From NCBI RefSeq assembly GCF_014205845.1, contig NZ_JACHCR010000005.1:186001-250000 (forward strand): a stretch of DNA of 64,000 nt. Direction: 5' to 3'. Below the pieces are notes generated by a model. The model did no database searches, was not told the origin of the DNA, and saw only the letters and a list, made by a program, of their open reading frames with translations. This DNA comes from Mucilaginibacter cryoferens. Lineage in GTDB: Bacteria; Bacteroidota; Bacteroidia; Sphingobacteriales; Sphingobacteriaceae. Of the stretch, positions 23,154-33,767 are shown piece by piece (the stretch's first letter is position 1; every line of letters begins with the position of its first letter). A program made the position numbers and the translations under genes.

Positions 23154-25607
23154 CTAAAAAGATATTCCCACCCTTAACGCATTGCGGATGTTGCTGCTGG
23201 TATTATAGCTTCGGCCATACATTACCCGTATTACACCGCGCTGTAGTCCAAAGCCCAGTTCGGTATAGTTTTTAAGCGCGGGGGTGCTCAGGTAATTTAT
23301 ATCGATGATCTCCTGGAGTTTTAAGTTACGGAGAATAGGGATTTTGTTGGTAATAAAACCCGAAAAATTGTGCTCCAGGTGCCCTTCCAGGTATTTATCG
23401 GGCGTGCTGAAGTTATAATAATCTAACAGTAAAAAACGGTTAAAGGAGGGTTTATAAACAGCTATCTGGTTACCGTCAAACTGTTTAAAATCGGGGTAGT
23501 ATATTTTATTTACATTGATGAATTTGCCGGCACCGATAAAAAAGGAGGTACGGCCATAAAAGCCAAGGTCGATATCAGATTTAGAGATATCGGCACTTAG
23601 CTGACTGTAGTCTACATCGCTGCCAAACACACCGCTTATGGCTTTTGTATAGTTGATGCCTATGGTTGGATATTTCGATGGCAGGTACCTGCGACCAAAA
23701 GGATAGGTTTCGTACCGGTTGCTAAAATCATAACTGGTACGCAGGCTTACTTTAAACGATTGATTTTCTGGAAACAAGGGCACATCCTGCGTTGGCAACA
23801 GGGGGTTGTTTGACGTAAATTGCCGGTCGTTTTTTCCAAAAAAGCTATAGCTGGTGGTATTGGGCAACCATTTACGGTTTGCCCACTCGGTGTAAGCGCT
23901 GGCCTGCCAGCCGCCGGCTATACGCCCAAAAAACGATACCGATGCAAATTGTTTTTGATACAGCTTCTGAAAGTTCTCGCGCCGGAACAGGGTATAAACA
24001 GAATTTATCAGCGTTGATACCGGCTGCTGACCGTTGAGATCGGTAACATCAGAACCGGCATTAAAACTCAGCGTCATTTGTTTTACGGGGAGCGAAACGC
24101 CGGCAACGCCGCCAAACAGGTGATTACCAAAACCATACCGCACGCGGGCACTTACAGCTATGTAGCGGCTATCAACCGTATCTGTCATTTTGGTAAAGCT
24201 AACGCCGTAATTAACGGCCAAACCTTCTACCGTGTTATACAATACAGAGTTTAGCACACTGCTGTAATGAAAATACTCCTTTTTGTAGCGGTTGCGGGTA
24301 TCAATACCGGTAAGCAAAATATTGGTTAGCTTAAAGGTATTATTGGCCTTATCCAACGAATCGAGATATTGTTTCGACTCCCGTTTAATAGCCAGTTTTC
24401 CTTTTACCTCATAGTCTGTTTTTTCTTCCTGCGTAAGTGGGATGGGCCGTGCCTGCGCCCAATAAACCGAATCCTTATCGTGCCCTTTGGTAATATTAAT
24501 ACGCTCCTGAAAATCCTTTTTATTGAGCACCGGGGCCAGATCATAATTTTTATAAACGCTGATAAAATAGCCACCCAGCTTAAAGCCAAAAACACCACCG
24601 GTAAACTCAAATTTAATGGTAGCCGGCATCCAAACCTCATTGTTAACCGGGTAAAACTGCTGATTTATCTTTAGCGTATCTACAAAGTTGATGTTTGATT
24701 TTTTGGTGATAAAAAGTTGCAGGGCTGCAATACGCCAGCTATCATCCAAAATATAAATATAGCCTTCAAAACAAGGGTCGTAACCGCGCTTTGGAGTAAC
24801 CATAATTTTGTTGATGGTTTCGCCATTTTCAATAGTTATACCTATCAGTTTATAGTTATAATAAAACAAGGCATTTTCGGCAATGGGCGATACCAGCGGA
24901 CGGTTGCTGAGCCCTTTCCAGCTTTCGAAGTTCTGGTAAAAGTTTACCTGCATATCTGATGCCCGGTTAAAGCTAAAGGCGCGGTTATAGCCCGATACTT
25001 TTGATGATACCTGTACCTCGTGCACCAGGTCGGGCCGCATGTAGCTGTATTTCGACTCGGACTCTGAAAGGTAAACAATACCGGTACGGGTAGAGTCGAG
25101 CCCGGCCTCACTGGTAGCTTTTTGTACATCAAAGCCCATGAATTTTTTAGGGGCAGCCAATAATTTTTGCAGGCCTTTAATGTAAATATCGCAGGTATAG
25201 GCCTTTACCTCGTTTAAATACGCTTTGCGTTTTTTTATCGCTTTGCGAATAATAGCATAAGCGGGGTCTTCGCCGCCGGCGTGTATGGCAATATCTTTTA
25301 GCTGATAGGTTTCTGTTTGCAGACTGATGTTAGTTACCTGGTTATCTGTAACCGTTATTTGCCTGCTTTGCTGCCCATAACCAACAGCTTTAAACTGTAA
25401 CTCGTACTTACCCGCCCCCAGTTGCAGGCGGTAGGCTCCATCGCTGTTGGCCGATGCACCTTTAGTTGTATTTTTTATGTATACCGAAGCAAAGGGGATT
25501 GGCTTATTGTGCTCATCGGTAATTTTACCGCTGATGCTGAATTGTTGCTGCGAAAACGCGGGGATATTTAAACCAAAAAATAACAGCAACAGTAAGGTTA
25601 ATTTCAT
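23154..25607 (-). CDS. DUF5686 / carboxypeptidase-regulatory-like outer-membrane protein
   Basis: An 817-residue protein. A signal peptide ends near AFSQQQ (residues 17-22) and a carboxypeptidase-regulatory-like beta-sandwich follows (about 23-100, ISGKITDEHNKPIPFASVYI). The rest is the DUF5686 region: an N-terminal AYAIIRKAIKKRKAYLNEV helix, then strand repeats that form a C-terminal beta-barrel ending in NALRVGISF. In Bacteroidota these are single-gene outer-membrane proteins of unknown function. Nothing nearby suggests a substrate. Its length is typical of the family. Confidence 0.9.
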   Translation of the reverse strand: MKLTLLLLLFFGLNIPAFSQQQFSISGKITDEHNKPIPFASVYIKNTTKGASANSDGAYRLQLGAGKYELQFKAVGYGQQSRQITVTDNQVTNISLQTETYQLKDIAIHAGGEDPAYAIIRKAIKKRKAYLNEVKAYTCDIYIKGLQKLLAAPKKFMGFDVQKATSEAGLDSTRTGIVYLSESESKYSYMRPDLVHEVQVSSKVSGYNRAFSFNRASDMQVNFYQNFESWKGLSNRPLVSPIAENALFYYNYKLIGITIENGETINKIMVTPKRGYDPCFEGYIYILDDSWRIAALQLFITKKSNINFVDTLKINQQFYPVNNEVWMPATIKFEFTGGVFGFKLGGYFISVYKNYDLAPVLNKKDFQERINITKGHDKDSVYWAQARPIPLTQEEKTDYEVKGKLAIKRESKQYLDSLDKANNTFKLTNILLTGIDTRNRYKKEYFHYSSVLNSVLYNTVEGLAVNYGVSFTKMTDTVDSRYIAVSARVRYGFGNHLFGGVAGVSLPVKQMTLSFNAGSDVTDLNGQQPVSTLINSVYTLFRRENFQKLYQKQFASVSFFGRIAGGWQASAYTEWANRKWLPNTTSYSFFGKNDRQFTSNNPLLPTQDVPLFPENQSFKVSLRTSYDFSNRYETYPFGRRYLPSKYPTIGINYTKAISGVFGSDVDYSQLSADISKSDIDLGFYGRTSFFIGAGKFINVNKIYYPDFKQFDGNQIAVYKPSFNRFLLLDYYNFSTPDKYLEGHLEHNFSGFITNKIPILRNLKLQEIIDINYLSTPALKNYTELGFGLQRGVIRVMYGRSYNTSSNIRNALRVGISF

Positions 25608-25685
25608 TCAGCAGGTATTTACGCTAATATGAAACTTATTTACTAATTGTTATAGCAGTTATTTGTTAAATAGTGTTATTATTTA

Positions 25686-25919
25686 TCAGGAGGCTTCTTT
25701 TGAAGGAGCTACAGACTTGGCTCCTAATGAGGTATGCACCCTGTTTTTCAAATTCCAGTCCTCTATATCAATCAAGCCCGGTTTGGTTTGATAATGAGTA
25801 CTATCCTTGGGGCACCTTACTATAAAGGCACTTTTTCTTTGCTCAATCACGGGTCTTGAACCACAATCTTTACATGGCTCGCAAAAAATATTTCCCTGGA
25901 TATGTATTGAATTTTTCAT
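25686..25919 (-). CDS. Small Cys-containing hypothetical protein (77 aa)
   Basis: Seventy-seven residues with FCEPCKDCGSRP (12-23) and RCPKDST (about 35-41), a CxxCxxC pattern plus a further Cys that could bind zinc, in the style of phage or plasmid Lar-like restriction-alleviation proteins (these also have a CPFCG-type knuckle and a small ...W..RV end). The resemblance is suggestive only. It lies between the DUF5686 gene and ligA on the same strand, just after a long palindrome that probably ends the ligA transcript, so it is likely transcribed on its own. Confidence 0.55.
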   Translation of the reverse strand: MKNSIHIQGNIFCEPCKDCGSRPVIEQRKSAFIVRCPKDSTHYQTKPGLIDIEDWNLKNRVHTSLGAKSVAPSKEAS

Positions 25920-26007
25920 AATCAGACTAAATTAAAATTAACCCATATTTTATAGCAGTGATTGAATTAATGATACAATGTACGTAAATATTAAACTTTG
26001 GATTTTA

Positions 26008-26049
26008 CTATTTTATAAAAAACACTTTAAGGTGCTTTTTATAAAATAG
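26008..26049 (-). terminator. 42-base near-perfect palindrome, terminator of ligA
   Basis: The first 14 bases, CTATTTTATAAAAA, are repeated exactly in inverted form at the end, and the centre is CAC...GTG with one mismatch and one wobble. On the minus strand it reads as AAAAAGCACC-ttaa-AGTGTTTTTT, an A-tract/T-tract terminator 43 bases beyond the ligA stop. The two-way symmetry would also stop transcripts coming from the other side. Confidence 0.7.
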
Positions 26050-26091
26050 TAAGAAAATGAATTGCCTGTTATATAAAAAACGCCTTTAAAC

Positions 26092-28116
<2,025 letters not shown>

Positions 28117-28121
28117 TTAAT

Positions 28122-28203
28122 AATTAGTCATTGGTCATTAGTCATTGATCATTAGTTTTTTCCGCTTCCCTACAACTATAGCAAAACTAAATGACCAATA
28201 ACG
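28122..28203. repeat. ATTAGTCATTGGTC inverted repeat, short spacer
   Basis: TTAGTCATTGGTCATTAGTC and ATTGATCATTAG on the left (28124-28155) face CTAAATGACCAATAA (28187-28201) on the right, enclosing about 30 bases. The words are those of the (ATTGGTC)14 array at 40892 and of its inverted counterpart at 41412. No gene lies between them here. Confidence 0.55.
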
Positions 28204-28239
28204 CGAAGCAAATAATTAATAACAGCGAAGCGTAATAAA

Positions 28240-29148
28240 CTACCTATCCGTAATAACAGTTTCGCCTATCATACTCATGGGGAAGGTGACTCCGCCGGGG
28301 GCATCGGGGTTATCTTTTATGGCTATAGTACCGCTAATATTTTGCTTTATCCGCGATTCGGTTATCCAGCCGGTTACCTTATCGGCTTTAATATCAGAGG
28401 TCATGGTGCCTTTCATATCGTAGGTCATGGGCATACCGGGTACGGGGTCTTTAATTGTAGTTATGGTTGCATCGCCATGTATCAAATAGCAAGCCGGACT
28501 TACACCGGTTAACTGATAAACAGTATTTACATCGGCCTTCATGGTACTTTGAAGCTGGGTGTGTATGGTCCACTTATCATTTTTAGCAACAGCAACTTCG
28601 GGAAAAACAGCTGTTGACATTTCTATGCTGCCTTTTATGGCACCACCGCCAAATGATTGTATAAACTTTGCCTTTAGCTGCTCCTTTTGCAGCCCCTGGA
28701 TTTGCGAGAAACCATCCAATACAGACGAGATCATGCTCTCTACATTTTCTACCGAATGAATTTTACCGCTTTTGGTAAACGTGGCCGTAAAAGGCTTATC
28801 TATAAGTGCTCCTAAAATAGACGACATGATATCTGTGGTATCCTTTTTTTGCGAATTAAAACTTATAGCACCCGTAGGCAGCTGCATTTTCATATCCAGT
28901 TTTTTGTAGGTAACCTCCATGTAGTACAACGAATCGTCGGCATTAAGTACTTTAAATGCGGTAGTACCAGATATGGTTACATCAATATTATTTACCTGCC
29001 CGTTTATAGTTTGCTTTATGGCCGATGTGGAGGTACTTACCATATTATAGGTATTGCCTTTTGTAAGGTGTAAAACAAGTTTTAGCTTTTGCGCCCGGCA
29101 TGCAATGGCGGCAAAAAGCACTAAAAACAGGCAGAGCAGATGTTTCAT
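28240..29148 (-). CDS. DUF6263 family exported protein
   Basis: A 302-residue protein with a signal peptide to about ACRAQ (16-20), followed by a beta-rich domain typical of DUF6263: LKLVLHLTKGNTYNM, a repeated Thr/Ser strand pattern, MEVTYKKLDMKMQ, and the GWITESRIKQNISGTI strand near the C-terminus. Members are secreted or periplasmic proteins of unknown role in Bacteroidota. A possible lipobox IACR is not a convincing one (Cys before Arg). It is a single minus-strand gene; the family assignment is from memory of sequence style. Confidence 0.7.
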   Translation of the reverse strand: MKHLLCLFLVLFAAIACRAQKLKLVLHLTKGNTYNMVSTSTSAIKQTINGQVNNIDVTISGTTAFKVLNADDSLYYMEVTYKKLDMKMQLPTGAISFNSQKKDTTDIMSSILGALIDKPFTATFTKSGKIHSVENVESMISSVLDGFSQIQGLQKEQLKAKFIQSFGGGAIKGSIEMSTAVFPEVAVAKNDKWTIHTQLQSTMKADVNTVYQLTGVSPACYLIHGDATITTIKDPVPGMPMTYDMKGTMTSDIKADKVTGWITESRIKQNISGTIAIKDNPDAPGGVTFPMSMIGETVITDR

Positions 29149-29301
29149 GGCTGGTAGTATATAATTAGCTAAGATATTATATTATTGGGGCTAAAAAATG
29201 CTTCAAAACATAACAATTATTTAAAACTTATTTCGTTAACTTTATGGTAACCAATTACTCTTTACCGTTTTATACTTTTTTACTAACCGAAAGGAGGTTT
29301 T

Positions 29302-29547
29302 ATGTTACAGCAAATAGCATTTATACCACAGCATCAGTTTCACGTGTTGATCAATTTTAGGAATGATGAACGTGTTGTAGCTATTTTACCCAACGAGGCA
29401 GGAAAATTCCGCGTGATTGACCAGGGTAAAGTAATTGCTGAAGTTAACTTTAATGAAGACAGCAGCGTTGTTTGCTGCCAGGGTAAGCTGGAAGATAATA
29501 TTATGGCCCAACTGGCCTACCACATTAAAAGTCATTATACATTTTAA
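29302..29547 (+). CDS. Small hypothetical protein (81 aa)
   Basis: Eighty-one residues, MLQQIAFIPQHQFHVLINFR..., with no signal or membrane segment and a compact alternating strand/helix pattern ending KSHYTF. A strong ribosome-binding site AAAGGAGG lies at 29290-29297, just ahead of the ATG, which supports translation from this start. No family is recognised. It stands alone between two minus-strand genes, with CCCTCTCC-type repeats downstream. Confidence 0.7.
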   Translation: MLQQIAFIPQHQFHVLINFRNDERVVAILPNEAGKFRVIDQGKVIAEVNFNEDSSVVCCQGKLEDNIMAQLAYHIKSHYTF

Positions 29548-29571
29548 GTACACCAAGGTAATCAAGAATTT

Positions 29572-29735
29572 GATAGTTCATGGATAATTGCCCGTGGTTC
29601 ATAGTCCATGGGAGTTTATTGTTCATGGGCTATCTATTTTTTTGGCCCCTCTAAATCTCCCCCAAAAGGGGAGACTTTAAAATCGGTATAGATAGTTTTG
29701 AAAGCCCTCTCCTTTGGGGAGGATTGAGTGGGGCG
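29572..29735. repeat. CCCTCTCC-type palindromes and a TTCATGG repeat
   Basis: AGTTCATGGATAATTGCCCG, AGTCCATGG and GTTCATGGGC form short internal repeats (29575-29627). They are followed by CCCCTctaaatctcccccaaAAGGGG and GCCCTCTCC-tttg-GGGAGGA, ending in gattgagtggggc (to 29735). The latter belong to the same family as 7168-7197 and 32083-32176 and sit between the convergent genes. Confidence 0.6.
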
Positions 29736-31520
29736 TTAATCCTTTTTCACCGGCGGTTTAGCCAGCATAGCGTCTTTAATAAACTTAACCGGTGCGCTGC
29801 CATAGCTCAGAAACTTTTCGTTAAAATCTTTAAGCTTGTATTGATCGCCCATTTTATCTTTCCAGGCGTTGCGCAGGTCGGTGATCTCTTTATAGCCGGT
29901 GTAGTAGCTGGTGAGCTGCACACTGGTAACGCTTACCCTTTTCCATTTACCATCAGCTTCTGCCTGTTGCTGAAATGCCTCGGTAGTTAACATTTTAATG
30001 GCTTGCTCTTTGGTCATATTACCGCTGTGCACGCTATAATCCAAAATGGCATTACATACCGAGCGCAGGTTCCATTTATACCACATCAGCAGCATCTCGG
30101 GCTCGTTGTTACCGTAGCCGGCGTTCAGCATCATTTCTTCGCTATAAACTGCCCAGCCCTCTTGCATAGCACCGTTGCCAAATACGGCTTTAATAATGCT
30201 TGGCGCCTTATTGGCATATACGCCTTGTACATAATGCCCAGGCACCGCTTCATGAATGCTCAGTATTTGTATAATATATTGATTGTATTCGCGCAGGTAA
30301 CTCTCGGCTTTTTCTTTTGGCCAGCCAGACAGGCTACCAACGTTATAATACGAGTTACCATCCTTATCGTAAGGACCAGGGCCACTCATTGATGCACCTG
30401 CAACACCGGCCATATAACCGGGTTCTTTGCGGATGATAAGCGGTTTGGTTGGATCGAGCGTTAGCAGGTCCTTGGTACGCACAAAGTTGTTAAGCTTTGG
30501 GATCAACTGCACAATGGCCGACTGAAATTCATCCGGCTTTACATGGTTTGTTGACAGTGTATCTATCATCTGGCTTATCAGCTCCAACGAATCGCCGGGC
30601 ATTGCTTTTTTGCCAAAATATTTTGGCCACAGCTGGCGGCTTATTTTAGCCATTTGCTGGTGAACGTATTTTTTACGCTGTGTAGCCGCGTTATAAACCT
30701 GCTGTGCTGTACTGGCCGATACTATTTCGTATTTAAACTTATCCTCGTACAAATCGCGCCCCAATCTGAAGCTGCGGGGATGATCGTTCTTTAAATTTTT
30801 TAACCATTCGGCGTAATCCTTTATCGCCTTAACAGTTAGGGCAGCCCTATCTGTCATCAGTTTTTGTTCGGCTTTGGGGATATTCGTTTTCTGCAACGAA
30901 TCGGCAAAGTCCTTCCCTATCACATCTACGCCGCCCAGGTTTTGCTCTATGGCCAGGCTGGTAAGTTCGGCAACCGGGTTTTTGATCTGCTTTTCGGCAT
31001 CTTTATAATAGGTGGGCACGTTAACCATGCGCTGGTAAAAATTGCGCAGGCGTTTGCTCAGCGGCGCGTAATGCTCGTTAAGAATATAAGCAAAAGTGCC
31101 AATTACGTTGTATGATGATGGGTCCCACTCGTAGCTTTTTAATTGCTTTATTTGCCATTGGGCGTAATCGAGCTGATTTTGCATCATATTATAGTCAACC
31201 CGGTTGCCCTCGTTAAGGGTATTTACATCAAACCGGCTTAAGGAGTCTATTTGTATTTTGGCAAAATCGAGCATTTTTTCGCGGCTTTGCTCATTCGGGA
31301 TAGATAACAGACTATCGTATTTATGGTAACCTACAGAGGTGGCCCAATCTGGATTTAGCTTCCATAAACCCTCTAAAAACGAGTTTTCATAAGTAGTAAA
31401 AGCGGCATCGTCTTTCCCCAGGGTTGGGTAGCGACCGGCACCATCTTTTTTACAGCCTGTTAACGCAACTACGAAAAGTACAACTGCCAGCGTTATTTTT
31501 AATATGATGTTTTTTATCAC
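29736..31520 (-). CDS. DUF885 family lipoprotein, putative zinc peptidase
   Basis: A 594-residue DUF885 protein. The N-terminus has lipobox LTGC (acylated Cys22), so it is anchored in a membrane. The region to about 340 is helical. The metal motif HEAVPGH begins at His423, a gluzincin-like HExxx-type site typical of DUF885, with a downstream acidic EGWAVYSEEMMLNAG segment (about 452-466) supplying the third ligand. Members are thought to be secreted peptidases. It is one gene, with its 5' end 88 bases from the divergent DinB gene; the two may share a promoter region. Confidence 0.88.
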   Translation of the reverse strand: MIKNIILKITLAVVLFVVALTGCKKDGAGRYPTLGKDDAAFTTYENSFLEGLWKLNPDWATSVGYHKYDSLLSIPNEQSREKMLDFAKIQIDSLSRFDVNTLNEGNRVDYNMMQNQLDYAQWQIKQLKSYEWDPSSYNVIGTFAYILNEHYAPLSKRLRNFYQRMVNVPTYYKDAEKQIKNPVAELTSLAIEQNLGGVDVIGKDFADSLQKTNIPKAEQKLMTDRAALTVKAIKDYAEWLKNLKNDHPRSFRLGRDLYEDKFKYEIVSASTAQQVYNAATQRKKYVHQQMAKISRQLWPKYFGKKAMPGDSLELISQMIDTLSTNHVKPDEFQSAIVQLIPKLNNFVRTKDLLTLDPTKPLIIRKEPGYMAGVAGASMSGPGPYDKDGNSYYNVGSLSGWPKEKAESYLREYNQYIIQILSIHEAVPGHYVQGVYANKAPSIIKAVFGNGAMQEGWAVYSEEMMLNAGYGNNEPEMLLMWYKWNLRSVCNAILDYSVHSGNMTKEQAIKMLTTEAFQQQAEADGKWKRVSVTSVQLTSYYTGYKEITDLRNAWKDKMGDQYKLKDFNEKFLSYGSAPVKFIKDAMLAKPPVKKD

Positions 31521-31608
31521 GGTTTAATTGAAATTAAAATGCCGTATAAACTTAAAACATTTAAGCCAAATAAATCAAACAGTAACTTAATTTGTTACCT
31601 TAAGTACT

Positions 31609-32082
31609 ATGAACAACGAACATAAAATACTAATTGACGAAGTGGTGCACTTACTGCAAGGCGGTAATGCCCATGCCGATATAAAAAAGGCTTTGGCCGG
31701 CTTGCCTAAAAAACTGCGTGGCGCAAAGCCCGATAAACTTCCCTACAGCATTTGGCAGCTGGTTGAACACATCCGTATAGCGCAATGGGATATGCTGGAA
31801 TTTTGTAAAGATGGCAGCCACCAATCGCCAAAATGGCCCGATAGCTATTGGCCCAAAGCAACCGCTCCCGAAAGCGATGAAGCCTGGAACAAAGCGGTTG
31901 AACAAACAAATAAAGATCTGGATGAGCTGATAGCCCTGGTAAAAATCGGCGACTTGTACAGCAAAATACCACATGGAGATGGACAAACCTTACTACGCGA
32001 AGCCTTGCAGGCCGCCGACCATACGGCTTACCACGTGGCAGAAATTATTGTGATAAGGAGGTTATTGGGGGCCTGGGGGTAA
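31609..32082 (+). CDS. DinB family protein
   Basis: A 157-residue four-helix-bundle DinB/YfiT-type protein. Candidate metal-binding histidines occur in LVEHIRIAQWDML (about 46-58) and in AADHTAYHVAEIIVIRRLLG (about 134-153), the DHxxYH pattern of the family. Many such enzymes act as thiol-dependent transferases, others have no known reaction. It is divergent from the DUF885 gene. Its start, MNNEHKILIDEVVHLLQGGN, is well placed. The role is uncertain. Confidence 0.82.
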   Translation: MNNEHKILIDEVVHLLQGGNAHADIKKALAGLPKKLRGAKPDKLPYSIWQLVEHIRIAQWDMLEFCKDGSHQSPKWPDSYWPKATAPESDEAWNKAVEQTNKDLDELIALVKIGDLYSKIPHGDGQTLLREALQAADHTAYHVAEIIVIRRLLGAWG

Positions 32083-32176
32083 GCCCCCTAACCCCCTAAA
32101 GGGGGAACAGGACAACGAAACTTTCACTTGTTTTATTTTTAAGCCCTCCCCTGAAGGGGAGGGTTGGGTGGGGCTA
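32083..32176. repeat. Paired CCCCCTAAAGGGGG and CCCTCCCC...GGGGAGGG palindromes
   Basis: AACCCCCTAAAGGGGGAAC near 32090 and CCCTCCCC-tgaa-GGGGAGGG (32144-32163) with gttgggtggggct after it fill the gap between the convergent DinB and hydrolase genes. They are the same type of repeat as the ones at 7.1 and 29.7 kb. Confidence 0.65.
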
Positions 32177-33490
32177 TTACCTTACCCTTTTCACAAAAGG
32201 TATCAGGGCTTTTACAAACTCGGGCTTCAGGGGCAGATCGGGTTGGTTGTAGGTAGCCATATTTTTATCCTTATCTGCCGGGGCTTCTTTTAAGATATGG
32301 TTCATCTCGGGGATGATTTCAAGTATAGCATCCGATTTTCCTTTCTTTAGCTTTTCGGCATCAGCAACTTTTACCTGCAAATCTGTATTGCCCTGTATAA
32401 TAAGTACCGGTACTTTTAGCTTCCTGATCTCCCTTGCCGGGTTATACCTAAACCACGACATCAGGTATTTTTGAATACCCGGCCTGGCAATAAAGTAAAG
32501 TGATGGATCGATATTATCAGTTGTTTTACCTCTTTTCAAACTATCCAGCATGCGTTTAAAGCCGTCGGATATATGCGTTGGCTGCGATTTCATTTGCTCG
32601 GTAAGAATATTATCGGCCGAATCACCCGCGCCCGCTACAGATACAAATGCTTTTACCGGCTCATCAACAGATGCCAGCATACCCACCAACGATCCTTCGC
32701 TATGGCCTAATACAATTACTCTCGAAAAACGCTCATCCTCATTTAAAAAATTGATAAGGTTAACAGCGTCTTCTACATAGTCTTCAAACCTCAATTGTGT
32801 TTCGGTGGTAGAACTTACACTTTTGCCAACCAAACGCTTATCGTAGCGTAAAGATGCAATTCCGCTTTTGCCCAACTCATTAGCAATCATTTTATAGCTG
32901 TTTGAAGCCAAACCCAGCTTAGGGCTATTACCATCCCGGTCTGTAGGGCCCGAGCCTGCTATGATCAATACAACAGGCACTTTACCGGTAGCGTTCTTAG
33001 GCATAGCCAGCGTACCAGAGATATCGCCCGCCAGGTTTTTTACCGATACCGGAGTTTCTGTGATAGATGGGTCCATAGTAAAGGCAACCACAGATTCGGC
33101 CGCTGCCGGTGTAGCTGTTGCAGCAGTGGTATATGGTTTTAAAAGCAGGCCGGTATATTGGTCTTTAGCGTTTAAACCTATGTTTAATAAAAATATACCG
33201 TTTTTAAAGGTGGCTTTGTAAGCAGCTACCGAGTTTTCTACATTTACAAAATCGGCGTTCTGCAAATCGCCAAGCTGCGTTCTTAATTGCTTGGTGGTGC
33301 TCCTGAAACTCTCCTGGGGTAAGGCCGTTTTCATTTCGGGACTAAAAAAATTAAAAATACTATCTGGCTGATTATTATTGTATAGATGTTTAAAGCGGCT
33401 TAAGGCAACTTTATAATTAGACGGCTCTGTTTGCGCAAATAATTTAGTTGCCAGGCAAATGATGAGTATTAAAAAACTAACTTTCTTCAT
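32177..33490 (-). CDS. Secreted alpha/beta hydrolase with N-terminal DUF3887-like domain
   Basis: I start it at the second Met, MKKVSFLILIIC (33490), which gives a proper signal peptide ending at KLFAQ; the frame is open 5 codons further. An N-terminal domain (about 25-115) resembles DUF3887, then the alpha/beta hydrolase: oxyanion GSGPTDRDGN (about 179-188 in this numbering), nucleophile elbow GHSEGS with Ser264, and the late His in IPEMNHILKEAP. Such exported esterases in Bacteroidota act on small esters or peptides. It stands alone. Confidence 0.85.
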   Translation of the reverse strand: MKKVSFLILIICLATKLFAQTEPSNYKVALSRFKHLYNNNQPDSIFNFFSPEMKTALPQESFRSTTKQLRTQLGDLQNADFVNVENSVAAYKATFKNGIFLLNIGLNAKDQYTGLLLKPYTTAATATPAAAESVVAFTMDPSITETPVSVKNLAGDISGTLAMPKNATGKVPVVLIIAGSGPTDRDGNSPKLGLASNSYKMIANELGKSGIASLRYDKRLVGKSVSSTTETQLRFEDYVEDAVNLINFLNEDERFSRVIVLGHSEGSLVGMLASVDEPVKAFVSVAGAGDSADNILTEQMKSQPTHISDGFKRMLDSLKRGKTTDNIDPSLYFIARPGIQKYLMSWFRYNPAREIRKLKVPVLIIQGNTDLQVKVADAEKLKKGKSDAILEIIPEMNHILKEAPADKDKNMATYNQPDLPLKPEFVKALIPFVKRVR

Positions 33491-33767
33491 GTTTATAATA
33501 TCCAAACGGGATAACGTCTGTTTGATGCGAAATTAATAAAAATCGTATGGGTTTCGTTTTAATTGATTTACATAAATTTACCTAACCAGGCAACGTTAAA
33601 TTTACATGCTTAGTACTTTGCAAAAGCACATACCAACAATCCGCTGGTTTTATTATTAATATATCAAAAAAAATAATCTATAAATATTATCATTTTAATA
33701 TTTTATACTATATTGCATTACATTTTTAAGCTATAACTGTATCGGCAATTTCTACATCAACTAATTA

